Assembly (NCBI GenBank): GCA_018398585.1
Contig: JAGTTD010000001.1
Location: 27,411,438 to 27,475,437 of the forward strand
Length of the DNA stretch: 64,000 nt
Direction: 5' to 3'
Source of the DNA: Simmondsia chinensis
Taxonomy: Eukaryota; Streptophyta; Magnoliopsida; Caryophyllales; Simmondsiaceae
The translations under genes were made by a program, and so were the position numbers. Positions 9,836-21,115 of the stretch are shown here, piece by piece. Positions within the stretch are counted from its first letter, which is position 1. Each line of letters begins with the position of its first letter. The notes beneath the pieces are model-generated. The model ran no database searches. It was not told the DNA's origin and saw nothing but the letters and a program-made list of their open reading frames with translations.

Positions 9836-11187
9836 ATGTTGGAACGAATTTAAAAAAATTTCCCTAATTTAACAATGTTAACACAGCAGAAAGGTTTAAA
9901 ATTCTTAATTTTAAACCTAAGGTTGATTTAAAATTTCTAATTTTAAATCTACAGATTGAAATTCAAATTTAAATCTACAAGCCTCTATTATAACACATTC
10001 ATAATAATTACATGAACTATAACTAGCATAATAAGAAAACTGTAAATAAAAAAGCGAAAAACTTTAAAAGAAAAGGAAAGAACAATACCTAAATTTGCTC
10101 CAATTAAAGAAAACCAGAAGAATACTAAAATAATAAAAATTTGAGAAATTCGAGAAAATCGAGATCCAGCTGCCTTCTACGCAAGACCTCAAAGCGCTAG
10201 GAGAGTGGGCTCCGAAAAATATTAATCTCTAGAAGGAAAATTTTCAACTGAAATTTTTTCTAATTAGGTCTCTGAAAGTCGACACTTTCGTAAACCTTTA
10301 AATTTTAAACTGAATGAATGCCAAAACGTAAAATCGGTACCCCTCTTTATAATAGGTCACTGGAGCGAAAAAAAAACTTGAATTTTCGATGTGGGATGCA
10401 AAACTAGATTACAAAATGCAGCATTTAATATATAAACAAGCCAAAGCGATGTGTTTGAATGGTGGAAAAAACTGCTCGCTTTTTGAATTTAGAACGCGTG
10501 CCATGTGTCGTGTGCCGATTAGTCCGTGCCCGAAGGCGCGGATCGCTCCCCCCCAGGACAGCCCAACATGCGACACGTGTTGCACGCTGGTTGGACGATC
10601 CGCGTAGACATGGATAGTGATTCTGGGCATTTAAGTTTTCGATTTTTTTTTGGCTTTCCACATGTAAAAATTCATCTTATAAATTTTAATTTTCAAAAAT
10701 TATTTAATTATTTAATTTTAAATTTTTATTCATCTCATGAATAATGTTTGGCAAAATTAAATTTACTCATCTCATGAATAAATAATTCATCTCATTAATT
10801 CTTTAATATTTTTCTGATAGCAATAGAAACAGAGTCTAACGCCGTAACCTCAACGACAATTAAAATCTAGCTCCAAATGGGTTAAATTAATTGTCATCTC
10901 ATGATAAAATTTAACTACCATTGAATGAGACTCAATTTCACTAGATAAATCTCACTGCACTCTAGACTTAAATCATTTATTTGGTATTTTCTAAATAGAC
11001 TGTATTAATGACAACGATCTCTCCACTAGCTGTCCATGAGAAAGATTAATTATAACTACTATCATTATCTTTCTCCTAGCTTCTCCATTAGTTACCGACT
11101 CAGCTTTCACTGAATAATTCATTTATACTTAAACATATTGGCCAAACACCTAGAACACTTTGGCAAAAGATTCCAAATCATTCAAAC
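9836..11187 (-). repeat. Copia-B 3' LTR, outer part
   Basis: Starts ATGTTGGAACG and aligns with 27950 to about 29303, for instance GATGTGGGATGCAAAACTAG at 10389 against 28510. It ends where the Athila sequence begins, at a shared AAAC (11184-11187). About 160 bp of LTR present in the other copy (about 29303-29465) are lost at this junction. Confidence 0.85.
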
Positions 11188-12276
11188 CCTAATTTACTAA
11201 ATATTCTCTCTCGAGCAACATTTAGCATGCTCTTTTACATATTAACCCATCACTCTCGTGCATGAATTTAAATAAGAAAAGAGTTTTTAAAGCTCTATGA
11301 TTTTCTCTAAAAAATCACACAAATCGCGTTAATATCTCTCGAGCATTCGCTCAATTTGTGGTGCTTATCACCATAACACTCATCATAAATCTCCTCTCGG
11401 ACTCATTATGAATCATTATAGGCTTTAAATGATGATCAAGTATTTAAAACTCATGAAGAACAATGATAAACACTTCAACAACATAATAACAAAACATTGA
11501 ATACGTTGAATTAGAAATGAGCGTATATTATAACTTAGGCTACATCGTAGCCTTGGAATAACAAAATTAGTTCATGGTAAACTTAATATAAAGCATAAAT
11601 AACACAAAATTCATGAACTTAGGAAAGAAAAAGGATAGAAAGAACTTAAAAATACAAAATTACAAACCAAACTCTCTTCCTTTCTTCTTCTTCTTCCTTC
11701 ACCCGTTTTTCTTCTACTTCTTCTACACTTTGTATGAGGTTTTTGTTTGATGAAGGATGATCCAAACACTCCCAAACGCCCCCTATTTATAGTGTTTGAA
11801 GGGGAAATAAACTATGCAAAAAATTACATTAAACTTGCTTCTTATTTGCTAAATGGTGCGGTTCATCTTCAACTTGCCAAGTTCTTCATTTTTTTTATCT
11901 TTTTTTCTTCTTTTCCACCGCCCAAAGCTGCAAAATCAGCTCACATTCATGTTGTTATGCAATGCTTTGAGTAAAAAAAAAAAAAATGAAGATATTGCCG
12001 CCAATTGCAATTTGTTTGCATAAAAATGTTATTTTATGTAGGCTCATGTATGAACCTTATATTTTGGGTTGATTTTGCTACTTTAATGCTTTAATTTGAT
12101 GTATCTTGCATTTACTTGTTGATGAGTTTTTAACATAAAATGAGTGTTTTTGCAAAAAAATAGCAAAATAGGTCAAAACGGGCAAAACTGGGCAAAAGTG
12201 ATAGAAGTTTGATGTAAAAATGGTTAAAAATTTATTAAAATGATATAAATAATTATATACTAAATTAGGCTTATCA
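11188..12276 (-). repeat. Athila 3' LTR, lacking about 310 bp
   Basis: Matches about 21430-22543, ending ...GGCTTATCA at 12276. The first roughly 310 bp of the complete copy (21116 to about 21427) are missing, removed together with part of the host copia LTR. Contains the TTTATAGTGTTTGAAGGGGA segment also seen in the other copy. Confidence 0.9.
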
Positions 12277-12291
12277 AAATACCCCCAAACT
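12277..12291 (-). other. Athila polypurine tract
   Basis: Sense TAAGTTTGGGGGTATTT directly precedes the LTR start TGATAAGCC. GCTCGAGGAAGAGC lies just upstream in sense. This is the usual arrangement at the 3' end of such elements. Confidence 0.85.
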
Positions 12292-13931
12292 TAAATCTTG
12301 CTCTTCCTCGAGCAAGGCTAAACATTAAGGGGTAGGATCTCATGCTTTTAAAGAATTTTACCACAAATCAAAGCAGGTATGCTCCAAATTAGAGGGGAAT
12401 AACTAAGGCTCAAAGTCCAGGGTTCTAAAGGCAAAACCATCTATCCCAAGGAAAAATCTGCCAATTACCTAGGTAATCGAATTCAAAAGTTAGCTAAGCA
12501 AATTAAGTTTTATCCGTTCTTTCTAATCTTAAGATATTCAAACCGAATAGAGGACAAAAATTATACCACTCATAACAAGACTTATCAAGTATGCCCAAAA
12601 CTAATTATTTTTGCACCATTTTTCTTTTTTTTTTTTTGGAGGAATTTATTTACTCAAGTCAATATAAGCATATCTGCAGTGAGAATCAAGCTCCGACTCT
12701 TGGGCGTTGACCCATAAGCAAGAAAAGCCACCACTGAGATGCCTGTATTATGACTTCCCGAGTATATCTTCAATGAGAATCAAGCTCCGACTCCTGGGCG
12801 ATGACCCATAAGTAAGAGAAGGCACCACTGAGACGCCCTCTTAACGGGTAGCACATATCTTATTTATGTGGGATAGCGGTGCTACATAAGTTTTTCCTTT
12901 TTTTTTTTCGGTGTTTGGTTCCTTGTTAGCTTTCTAAGTACCCCTTGTAGCGAGCTTTCAATACGGCAACTCCCGCTCCAATTAGCCCAAGGTACCACGT
13001 GTTGAAACACCCCTACAGATCTACTTGCTCGAGGTACCAAGGCACGAAACCATCACACCATAGCACATGTCTAGAAGACAGCGGTGCTTAGTAATTCACT
13101 CTCTCTATCGTATTTTTTCTTTTATTTATATTTAGGTATAACTATTCAAAATCTATTATGTAAATTGTACTCTTTATGCAATCTATTCAAATTTAAGCAT
13201 CTTTTAATCAGAAAGAAAAGTAAAACAGCCATGCTAACTAGTGAAGTCAACTACCATGGCTTTATCAATATAGTGCCTTAGATTAGATCATGTTTTGCAA
13301 TTAGAACACAAAAATAATTGATTATTAGGTTATTCAAACCTAATTAAAGTAAATGAGCGAGAAAGAGTAGAAAAATTGCCTAAAAAGCTTGATGATAAAT
13401 TCTTTCTTTCTTTCTTTCTTTTTTATATGAAAATTTTTGAAAGATTAATGATAAAAACTATAGAATATAGACAATATTTTTGTTGGCCGACACTATTTAC
13501 ATCCCCATACAATGGCTCTGAACTGTGGGAGGCACTGAAGCCGACTCTAAAGCATAAATCGGGAAAACTTTTTCGAAATAATTTTGTTTCAAAACTTTAA
13601 AAATTGCTTTTCCCACCCCCAAACTTTAATTTGTAAAAAGAACTAAAAGATAAATTGGGTGAGAGATACTTCCCTGGTTTGAGGATTGCTCTTTTGATAG
13701 TGCATGTGGACATCTTGCTACCCCCAAACTTGTTTCAAAATACCTGTGTAAACAAAAAAAAAAAAAAAAAAACCACAAACATGAGTCGAATAAAAATAAT
13801 GAAGGGGAAAGAAAATAGATAAGTAAGGATAGAAACACTTGGGTTGCCTCCCAAGAAGCGCTTTTAGTTATACTCATTAGCTTGACTTTCTGAGTGGCTT
13901 ATTTGACATTGTTGAGATGAATAGAAGTTTT
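12292..13931 (-). other. Athila 3' untranslated region with internal duplication
   Basis: No env-like frame is visible. A 94-bp direct duplication (GAGAATCAAGCTCCGACTC at 12681 and 12775) includes GACCCATAA and CACTGAGA blocks. Two further AAGTTTGGGGGT words (sense) occur at about 13611-13625 and 13718-13735, resembling the true polypurine tract at 12277. Confidence 0.65.
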
Positions 13932-15011
13932 CTAAGGCTCGAGCTCTCCATCAATGTAAGGTTTCAGTCTTTGTCCATTGACCTTAAAAGTTCCCCTTTT
14001 CTCATCCTGAATCTTAACTGTGCCATATGGAAAGACATGGGTAACAATAAAGGGTCCTGACCATCGAGAGCGCAGCTTTCCTGGGAAAAGTCGTAAGCGG
14101 GAGTTAAACAGTAGAACTTTTTGTCCCACTATGAACTCTTTGTTCAGAATGTGCTTGTCGTGCCATCTTTTGGTTCGGTCTTTGTAAATTCGAGCATTTT
14201 TATAAGCCTCATTTCTGAATTCATCCATCTCATTGATTTGTAGTAACCTCTTTTCGCCTGCAGCTGCTAAATTGAAGTTTAAAGTTTTTATGGCCCAGTA
14301 TGCTTTGTGTTCCAATTCTATTGGTAAATGACATGCTTTGCCATAAACCAGTCGATATGGAGACATTCTAATAGGTGTTTTGAATGCTGTTCTGTATGTC
14401 GAAAGTGCGTCATCTAACATTTTTGACCAATCCTTTCTAGAAGCACTAACTATTTTTTCAAGAATAACTTTCAATTCTCGGCTTGAAATTTCCAAATGTC
14501 CACTTGTTTGAGGATGGTATGGAGCACCCACATAGTGTGTAACTCCATACTTACTCAATAAAGCTTTAAGTTGGCGGTCACAAAAATGTTTTCTGCCATC
14601 ACTTATAATTGCTCTAGGAGTTCAAAACCGAGAAAAGATATTTTTTCTAACAAAGTTTGCTACAACTCTGGCATCATTGGTCGGAAAAGCAGCTGCTTCG
14701 ACCCATTTTGACACATAATCTAAAGCAACCAAAATAAATCTGTTAGAAAATGACGAGGGGAAAGGACCCATGAAATCAATCCCCCAAACGTCAAATAATT
14801 CAACAACCAAAATGTTATTTAGGGGCATTTCATGTTTCTTGGAGATGTTACCTGTCCTTTGACATATATCACATTTACTAACAAATTTAAAAGCATCTTT
14901 CAAGAGTGTAGGCCAATAAAACCCAGATTTTAAAACCTTAGCTGCAATTTTTGTCCCACCATGATGGCCACCAGTTTCAAGAGAGTGACAATAGCACAGA
15001 ATGTTCTCCAT
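13932..15011 (-). pseudogene. Athila integrase, broken
   Basis: Integrase joins the cDNA to host DNA. Segment 15011-14622 has the N-terminal zinc-binding pattern (HHGG followed by CDICQ) and the first catalytic Asp in [10 protein letters not shown], then [15 protein letters not shown] stop near 14621 interrupts TPRAIISDG, which holds the second catalytic Asp. The rest continues at 14558 with [20 protein letters not shown], which carries the third acidic residue (Glu), followed by the C-terminal domain ([34 protein letters not shown]). With the one stop it would otherwise be near full length, so it is the best-kept pol gene of this element. Confidence 0.85.
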
Positions 15012-15059
15012 TTCCTTCTCAGGTACACATCTTCTGATAATCTAGTCTGCACAATGCTT

Positions 15060-16180
15060 ATACAAGAATGGTTCTTCCCAGAAATAAGGCTTTAAGTCAG
15101 CGAAGAACTTCTTCTTTTATTGATAAGTCATGTCCTTGGGCAGTTCTTGTGCAACCAGATAGTTAACAATGTCAGTGTACCATGGACAATTAGGATTCTC
15201 ACTTACCACCATAAGATCTTCATCCGGGAATTTTTCATTGATAGAGGGACCATCGTCCTCTCGTTCGAGACGTGGCAGATGATCTGCCACAACATTTTAT
15301 GTACCCTTTTTATCCCGGATTTCTAAATCAAATTCTTGAAGCAAGAGAATCCATCTAATTATTCTCGGTTTTGCATCCTATTTCGCAAAAAGGTATTTCA
15401 GAGTAGAATGGTCAGTGTAAATAATTACATTTGAATTGAGCAGGTAGGAATGAAATTTATCAAATGCAAATACTACAGCTAGTAACTCTTTCTCGGTAGT
15501 CGCATAGTTAATCTGTGCATCTGTCAAAGTTTTACTAGCATAGTAAATTACATGAAAATTTTTGTTCCTTCTTTGTCCTAGCACAGCCCCTACAGCATAA
15601 TCACTAGCGTCGCACATAAGTTTGAAGTGTAAAGTCCAGTCAGGTGCTACAATTATTGGTTCTGACACTAGTTTCTTTTTCAAGGTTACAAAGGCATGCA
15701 TGCAGTCACTATCAAAGTTAAAAGGGACATCTTTCATCAATAAATTGCAAAGAGGCTTAGCCATCTTAGAGAAGTCCTTAATGAACCTTCTGTAGAAACT
15801 TGCATGTCCTAAGAAACTCCGAATACCCTTGACATTGGTAGGGGTGGTAATCGTTCTATCACTTCAGTTTTTGCTCTATCAACCTCAATTCCTCTTTTTG
15901 AAATCATATGCCCTAACACTATTCCTTCTTGTACCATAAGATGACATTTCTCCCAATTCAAGACGAGATTAGTGTCAGTGCGTCTTTGCAAAACCATAGA
16001 GAGGTTAGCTAAACAATCATCAAACGAGGTTCCAAAGACTGAAAAATCATCCATAAACACCTCTATGAAAATTTTCACCATATCACTAAAGATTGCCATC
16101 ATACATCTTTAAAAAGTCGCAGGGGCATTGCATAACCCAAAAGGCATTCTCCTATAGGCAAAGGTGTCATAAGGACAAGT
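15060..16180 (-). pseudogene. Athila reverse transcriptase C-terminal half and RNase H
   Basis: Frame 16102-15809 carries FMDDFSVFG, the reverse transcriptase active site (YxDD box with Phe first), and VLGHMISKRGIEVD. Frame 15764-15378 carries RNase H: CDASDYAVGAVLGQR with the first Asp, TTEKELLAVVFA with Glu, and TDHSTLKYLFAK with the next Asp. The RNase H tail (FDLEIRDKKGT, VADH) continues to about 15230 with stops. Upstream, HITFTCPYDTFAYRRMPFGL is joined to the solo LTR at 16186, beyond which the N-terminal half continues at 17683. Confidence 0.85.
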
Positions 16181-16185
16181 GAAAG
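16181..16185. repeat. Target site duplication GAAAG, left copy
   Basis: Pairs with 17678-17682. Removing the insert and one copy restores the reading EKTTFTCPY of the reverse transcriptase. Confidence 0.85.
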
Positions 16186-17677
16186 TGATGTGTTTTTCTA
16201 CGTCTATCAAAATTTAATATAAAACACTATCTATTAAACACACCTAAATTGAAGCGTAGGGCGAGAGGGTGTCGAACCACAGGGACTAAGAGTGCATGAA
16301 TTCAATCTATGATCTAAATTGATTTAAGGAAAAGTGATATTTTTGTGTTTATTCATCTAGAAACAACAATTAAACTAAAATAATTTACTACTAATCGGGG
16401 ATGTGTATTAAATTGGAGCCTAGGGTTTCAAATCCGTCATTAGCCAATTTTTTTTGGGGTAACTCTTAAATTGGGATTATTGATTGTTACACGGGTAGTG
16501 GTTTAGGCTATAAGCTTGAACCTGCTAAGGTAATGTTGTTAGTATTGCGTATTGACCCTATCTAACTAAAGCATAAGGAAAATAGGCTCTACTTAAAGTA
16601 TTGTTAATTATCACGTATTGACCCTATCTAAATAAAGCAAAGGGAATATAGGCTTTAATTAACAATTCGGTTAATACTATTGCTTGATTAATTAATCCTA
16701 AGGCTACAAGCACAAAGAATTAATTTATAAATGTCTACATCAACAATTAAAGGTTACAAACTCAATAATCATATCAATTGAATAGATAATAAAAATATAA
16801 TACTTCAAAGTATTTATCTCAACCAAGTAATTCATGTAAACAATCAAATTAACCCGAATTAAAAGTAAACAAAAGTAAAGGCTAAGATTTCATCTAACCC
16901 CAGAGAGCAAGTTAGCTATCCATCAAGGATGATCCGATGAAGGAGGAGATGAATGAACTCATGTCAGTCTTCACGCTAATTTTGCTCTCATTCCAATTTT
17001 ACGAACAATTAAAATAAAGAAAAATATAATATGAGAGAGAGAGAGAACAGGGGAAGAGAGAGGCGGGTAAAGGGGCGAGACGGTGAACCTTCCACCACAC
17101 AGAGACCCCCTCTTCTTTTTAAATCTAAATGAGCCCTAAGTTGGTGTTGGGCGGGGCTAAGGACTTCCTGGTGTGGCTGTTGGTGGACCAGAGCTGGGTC
17201 GGTGAGTTTGGGGCAAGGTGGACGATGAACAGTAACGGGCTGCGTTTTTGGGCTGTTGTGAGATGACGATGATGGTGTGGGTCGGTTGGGCCTACTGGTG
17301 GCGGGCTGTTCATGGGCCGGATGCAGATGCCAGGCTGGTGGTGTTGTTGGGCTGAAAGTTGGGCTGGGCTGAGGACGGTGCTGCTGGTGGTCGACGGGCT
17401 GGGCTCGTGTAGTGGTGTGGCTTGGGGTTGGAGATGATGAACAGTGCTGGCTCGGGTCAATGCGGGTCGAGCTTATACGTTCTTGTCCCGAATCTCAATT
17501 GACTTGATTTAATTGTTTACGCATCAAATTTGCCTCATTTGCACCAACTTTTGACAATTTTCGGAACTTTAATTTCAAACCTGCTAAACATAAAAATTTC
17601 CTGTGTAGAACTATAATTAAATAGGTGCAAAATAATTAAAATAACAATTAGAATATGTGTAAATACGAGATGCATTA
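16186..17677 (-). mobile_element. Solo LTR of a gypsy element inside Athila pol
   Basis: 1492-bp segment with TGATGTG at one end and GCATTA at the other (TG...TA, the end slightly mutated), flanked by GAAAG duplications. It has no pol sequence. It carries GTGTCGAACCACAGGGACT, resembling GTCCCACGAGGATTG at the same place in the Athila LTR. A 66-bp internal tandem duplication starts at CGTATTGACCCTATCTAA (16548 and 16614), and there is a (GA)n run near 17033. The minus-strand Pro/His-rich open frame at 17460-17125 has no domain and is taken as chance. Orientation is inferred from that resemblance. Confidence 0.85.
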
Positions 17678-17682
17678 GAAAG

Positions 17683-18350
17683 TGGTCTTTTCCTGATCTT
17701 CCGGAGCTATGGCAATTTGATTGTACCCTAAATATCCATTCAGAAAACAGTAATACGAATGACCCGCCAGTTTTTCTAACATTTGATCAATAAATGGTAA
17801 GGGGAAGTGATCCTTTCGGGTGACATCATTAAGTTTTCGATAATCTATGGAAACCCTCCACCCAGTGACAGTCCTAGTAGGGATGAGCTCATTGTTCTCA
17901 TTTTCTACTACAGTTATTCCCCCCCCCCCCCCCCCCCCCCGTTTTTTGGAACTACTTGCACTGGGCTAACCCATGGGTTATCAGATATGGGATAGATGAT
18001 CCCGGCATCTAATAATTTGACAACTTCTTTTCTTACTACCTCTTTCATGGCAGGGTTTAACCGTTGCTGAAGTTGCAAAGAAGGTTTGAAGCTATCCTCC
18101 ATGAAGATTTTGTGCATGCATATGGAAGGACTAATTCCCTTGATATCTGAAAGGGTCCATCTGATTCCTATTCTATGCTCTCTAAGAACCCTAAGCAACC
18201 TTTCTTGTTCAATATTACTCAATGAGGCATTAATAATAACAGGATAAGTGTTAGAATTACCAAGATAGGCATATTTGAGATGTGGTGGCAATGGCTTGAG
18301 CTCTAAGTTCGGTGGTTCTTCTTCTTTCGTTCTCTGCTGAATTTCAATTG
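17683..18350 (-). pseudogene. Athila reverse transcriptase N-terminal half
   Basis: Minus frame 18291-17914 reads MPPHLKYAYLG, GISPSICMHKI, RLNPAMKEVVRKEVVKLLD and GIIYPISDNPWVSPVQVVPK, which are conserved blocks at the start of Athila-type reverse transcriptase. After VVPK the short Gly codon run is replaced by a 22-base G run (sense) at 17940-17919 that throws the frame out. The continuation (ELIPTRTVTGWR, DYRKLND, FPLPFIDQMLEKLAGHSYY) lies between 17905 and 17690, up to the solo-LTR target site. Together with the segment at 15060-16180 it would make a complete domain. Confidence 0.85.
17919..17940. repeat. Poly-C homopolymer, 22 C
   Basis: Sits at the two-Gly position of the conserved VPKKGG motif of reverse transcriptase (read on the minus strand), where only a handful of G is expected. 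Confidence 0.95.
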
Positions 18351-18351
18351 C

Positions 18352-19200
18352 TCAAATGTATTCCACTCTTTTTTCGCTGTGCGAATCGAAAGGTTCGCAA
18401 CTTTCCAGGTATTGGGCACATTCCCTTATTAACGCATCTTCTGTGTCTATGGTCCCTGACTTTGTTAGACACGCTTCAAGGGGTAACCTGGGGAATGTGT
18501 CCCTAAATGTCTCAGTGACCAACTCATCTACAATATCAATCTCAAAACAAGAATCCATGTTAGAGGGAAATTGAATGGCATTAAAGACGTTGAAGGTTAC
18601 CTGTTCATCTTGTACCCTTAGGATCAGTTTTCCTTGTTGGACGTCTATCGGGGTTCATCCTGTAGCAAGGAAGGGTTGGCCCAGAATAAGAGGTATCTCA
18701 CGATCCTCTTCCATATCAAGCACTATGAAGTCGGCCAGGAAGATGAATTTATAGAATTTTATAAGGACGTCTTCAATTACACCTCTAGAATACTTGATTG
18801 ATCAGTCCGCAAGTTGGAGAGATACAGTGGTAGGCTTCACTTCTCCTAACCTAAGCTTCCTAAAAATAGAGAGAGGCATTAAATTTATACTTGCACCTAA
18901 ATCACACAAAACCTTATCAAAACTAATGAAGCCAATGGTGCAAGGTATTATGAAACTCCTTGGATCTTTTAACTTGGGAGGCAACTTCATTTGCAGTATG
19001 GTACTGCATTCTTCAGTAAGTGCTACTGTTTCAAACTCTCCTAACTTCCTTTTGTTAGACAGGATTTCTTTCATAAATTTGGCATATTTGGGCATCTGTT
19101 CTAACATGTCAGCAAAAGGGACATTAATGTGTAACTTTTTGAAAATTTCCAAAAATTTAGCAAATTGTTCGTCCGCTTTTGTCTTTTTCAAATGTTGAGG
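18352..19200 (-). pseudogene. Athila protease and linker
   Basis: Frame 19191-18802 begins in the gag-protease linker (LEIFKKLHINVPFADMLEQ, PKYAKFMKEIL) and contains CTIGFISFDKVLCDLGASIN, the retropepsin core with active-site D-L-G as usual in Athila, then LMPLSIFRKL. Further leftward, the substrate-binding tail is interrupted by stops. The segment 18558-18352 (FPRLPLEACLTKSGT) is the spacer before reverse transcriptase. Frames differ between the pieces, so the polyprotein is not continuous. Confidence 0.8.
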
Positions 19201-20710
19201 GAAGGGAACTTTTGGTTTGTAGAGTTGAGGTTCAGCCCTTTTTAGTTCATTTTCTTCTTGGACTTTTGTCCCTTCCTCATTTTACCATTCCTAATTTGCA
19301 TCAGTTGACAGGTCAATTATGGGTCGTTTAATTGGTTTGGTTTGGTCTACCTGAGTTGGTTCTTTCAAAATTTTCCCAGTTTGTAATTCTATTACTTTTA
19401 CTTGCTCTCATGGGTTAATGCTAGTGTTACTAGGTAAAGACCCTTGAGATCTTTCAGAAAGGTGATTTGAAATTTTCCCAATTTGGGTCTCAAGGTTTCG
19501 AATGGTTGCTTCCTGATTGCGAATCAAGGTTTCTTGATTTCGAAGAGTTGCTTTAGTGTTTGGCACGAAACTTCTAGTATCTTGCATAAACTTACTAAAC
19601 AATTCCTCGAGATCAGTCTTTCTTTCAGGGGGGCTGAAAAGGTTGTTTTTGTATCCCTTGATTATTTCACGAAAAATTTGGATGGTTTCTCCACCCAGGA
19701 TTATATGTGTTGGATTAAGGATTATTTTTTTTGAAAATTTGAAACAAAATTGGCTTGTTCATGGGTTGATGGGGCGAAAGGATTTCCTGTTTGGCATTCT
19801 ATGCTAGGACGATTCCCTGCACAAAATTAACACATTAGTACAGGAGAATTTATGGCATTCACGTTCATGTTCATATGTTTTTGAAGCATTAAAACCTGGG
19901 CAGTTAACTTTGTTATTGCATCTAGCTCGTATATTCCTACAGGTTTCTTTTGTTCAGTTGCCCTTGTATAGTTATTGTTAGACATTACTTCTAGCAATTC
20001 ATATGCTTCATCTAGGGTTTTGTGATTTAGGGATCCTCCCGCAGCCGGGTCCACCATTGTTTGAGTATTAGGTGCCAACGCATTGTAAAAAGTTTGGACT
20101 TGCATCCAAACTGGCAAACTATGATGTGGGCACCTTCTCAAAAGTTCTTTGTAACGTTCCCATGCCTCATACAAAGATTTTGTATCGTATTGTACAAACG
20201 AGGTAATGCCATTCCTTATCTTAGCTGATTTGGCTGGTGGAAAATATTTAGCAAGAAAGTTTTGAGCCAAATCATCCCAAGTGGTGATAGTTCTTGGTGG
20301 TAGTGACATTAACCACGCTTCGGCTTTGTTTCTTGGTGAGAAAGGAAACAGCCTTATGCGAATGGCATCATCACTGATGCCATTAGGCTTAAATGTATCA
20401 CATATCTCCAAGAAGTTAGCGATATATAGGTTTGGGTCCTCACTAGGTAGACCGCCAAATTGGACAGTTGTTGAATCATTTGTACAGTACCAGGTTGAAT
20501 TTCAAAATTATTTGCTTGTATTGGTGGACGTCGAATGCTGGAAGTGCACCCCCTAATAGTAGGTACAACGTAATCTTTTAAGGTCCTTTCATCCTCATTT
20601 TCAGCATTATTAGCCATGGTTTCAGTCCTTTTTGTTTTCCTAATTAGTCGAAGAGTTTTTTCAATTTCAGGGTCAAAAGGAGTTATTTCCTTTTCAATTA
20701 AATTTTGCAT
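19201..20710 (-). pseudogene. Athila gag, one frameshift
   Basis: Gag coat protein. The likely start is Met at 20617 (MANNAENEDERTLKDYVVPT); a longer frame opens at 20710. IQANNFEIQPGTVQMIQQ is followed by a frameshift near 20460, after which the frame continues in the 20411-19827 segment: RLFPFSPRNKAEAWLMSLPP, TTWDDLAQNFLAKYFPPAKS, SLYEAWERYKELLRRCPHHS, QVQTFYNALAP and TLDEAYELLEVMSNNNY. These are hallmark blocks of Athila gag. Further on, 19602-19408 holds a coiled-coil repeat (RNQETLIRNQEATIRNLE) and SLPSNTSINP. No clear CCHC finger was found. The remaining interval 19201-19407 is degraded linker. Confidence 0.85.
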
Positions 20711-21090
20711 ACAAAGTAAAAATAAGCAACTAGAAAGTTAAAGGTAAGGATAAAAAAAAAAGGGAAAGTTACAAAAGTATAACACAAAATTTTTTAACAA
20801 AACACAATTTTTAAAGAAAAAGAGAAGGGGAGTAACCTAATGTTTTTGAAGACCTAAAATTATCAAATTTAACTTTTAAAAACCTAATAAAGTGAACTTA
20901 ATAGCAACATAAAGATAAAATTAAAGAAAAAATATAAGAAAAATATCAAAATAACACAAAACTAAAAGGAATTATCTTTACAAATGAATCAAATGATAAA
21001 TTTCTTAAGCTTAAATAAAATTTACAAATTATTAACAATTTCAAACTAGCACAAAAACTAGTTGGTATTGATATCACTCAAATAGAGACA
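20711..21090 (-). other. Athila leader, no gene
   Basis: A-rich untranslated leader between primer site and gag. I see no open frame of interest. Confidence 0.6.
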
Positions 21091-21109
21091 ATCCCCGGCA
21101 ACGGCGCCA
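21091..21109 (-). other. Primer binding site, tRNA-Asp type
   Basis: The minus strand reads TGGCGCCGTTGCCGGGGAT. The plus-strand complement ATCCCCGGCAACGGCGCCA is the 3' end of plant tRNA-Asp(GTC) including CCA. It lies 6 bases from the LTR end. A perfect 19-base match in such an eroded element is notable. Confidence 0.9.
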
Positions 21110-21115
21110 AAAACT

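Noticed and set aside
12292..13931. Envelope-like ORF expected in Athila elements
   Set aside because: No frame of adequate length, no membrane-spanning segment and no signal peptide in the expected place; the region is untranslated repeats.
17125..17460. 111-codon Pro/His-rich frame
   Set aside because: Lies inside the solo LTR at 16186-17677; composition bias explains it and no motif is visible.
21091..21109. Possible tRNA-Asp gene
   Set aside because: Only the 3'-terminal 19 bases including CCA match. Plant nuclear tRNA genes do not encode CCA, and the cloverleaf is absent; it is a primer binding site.
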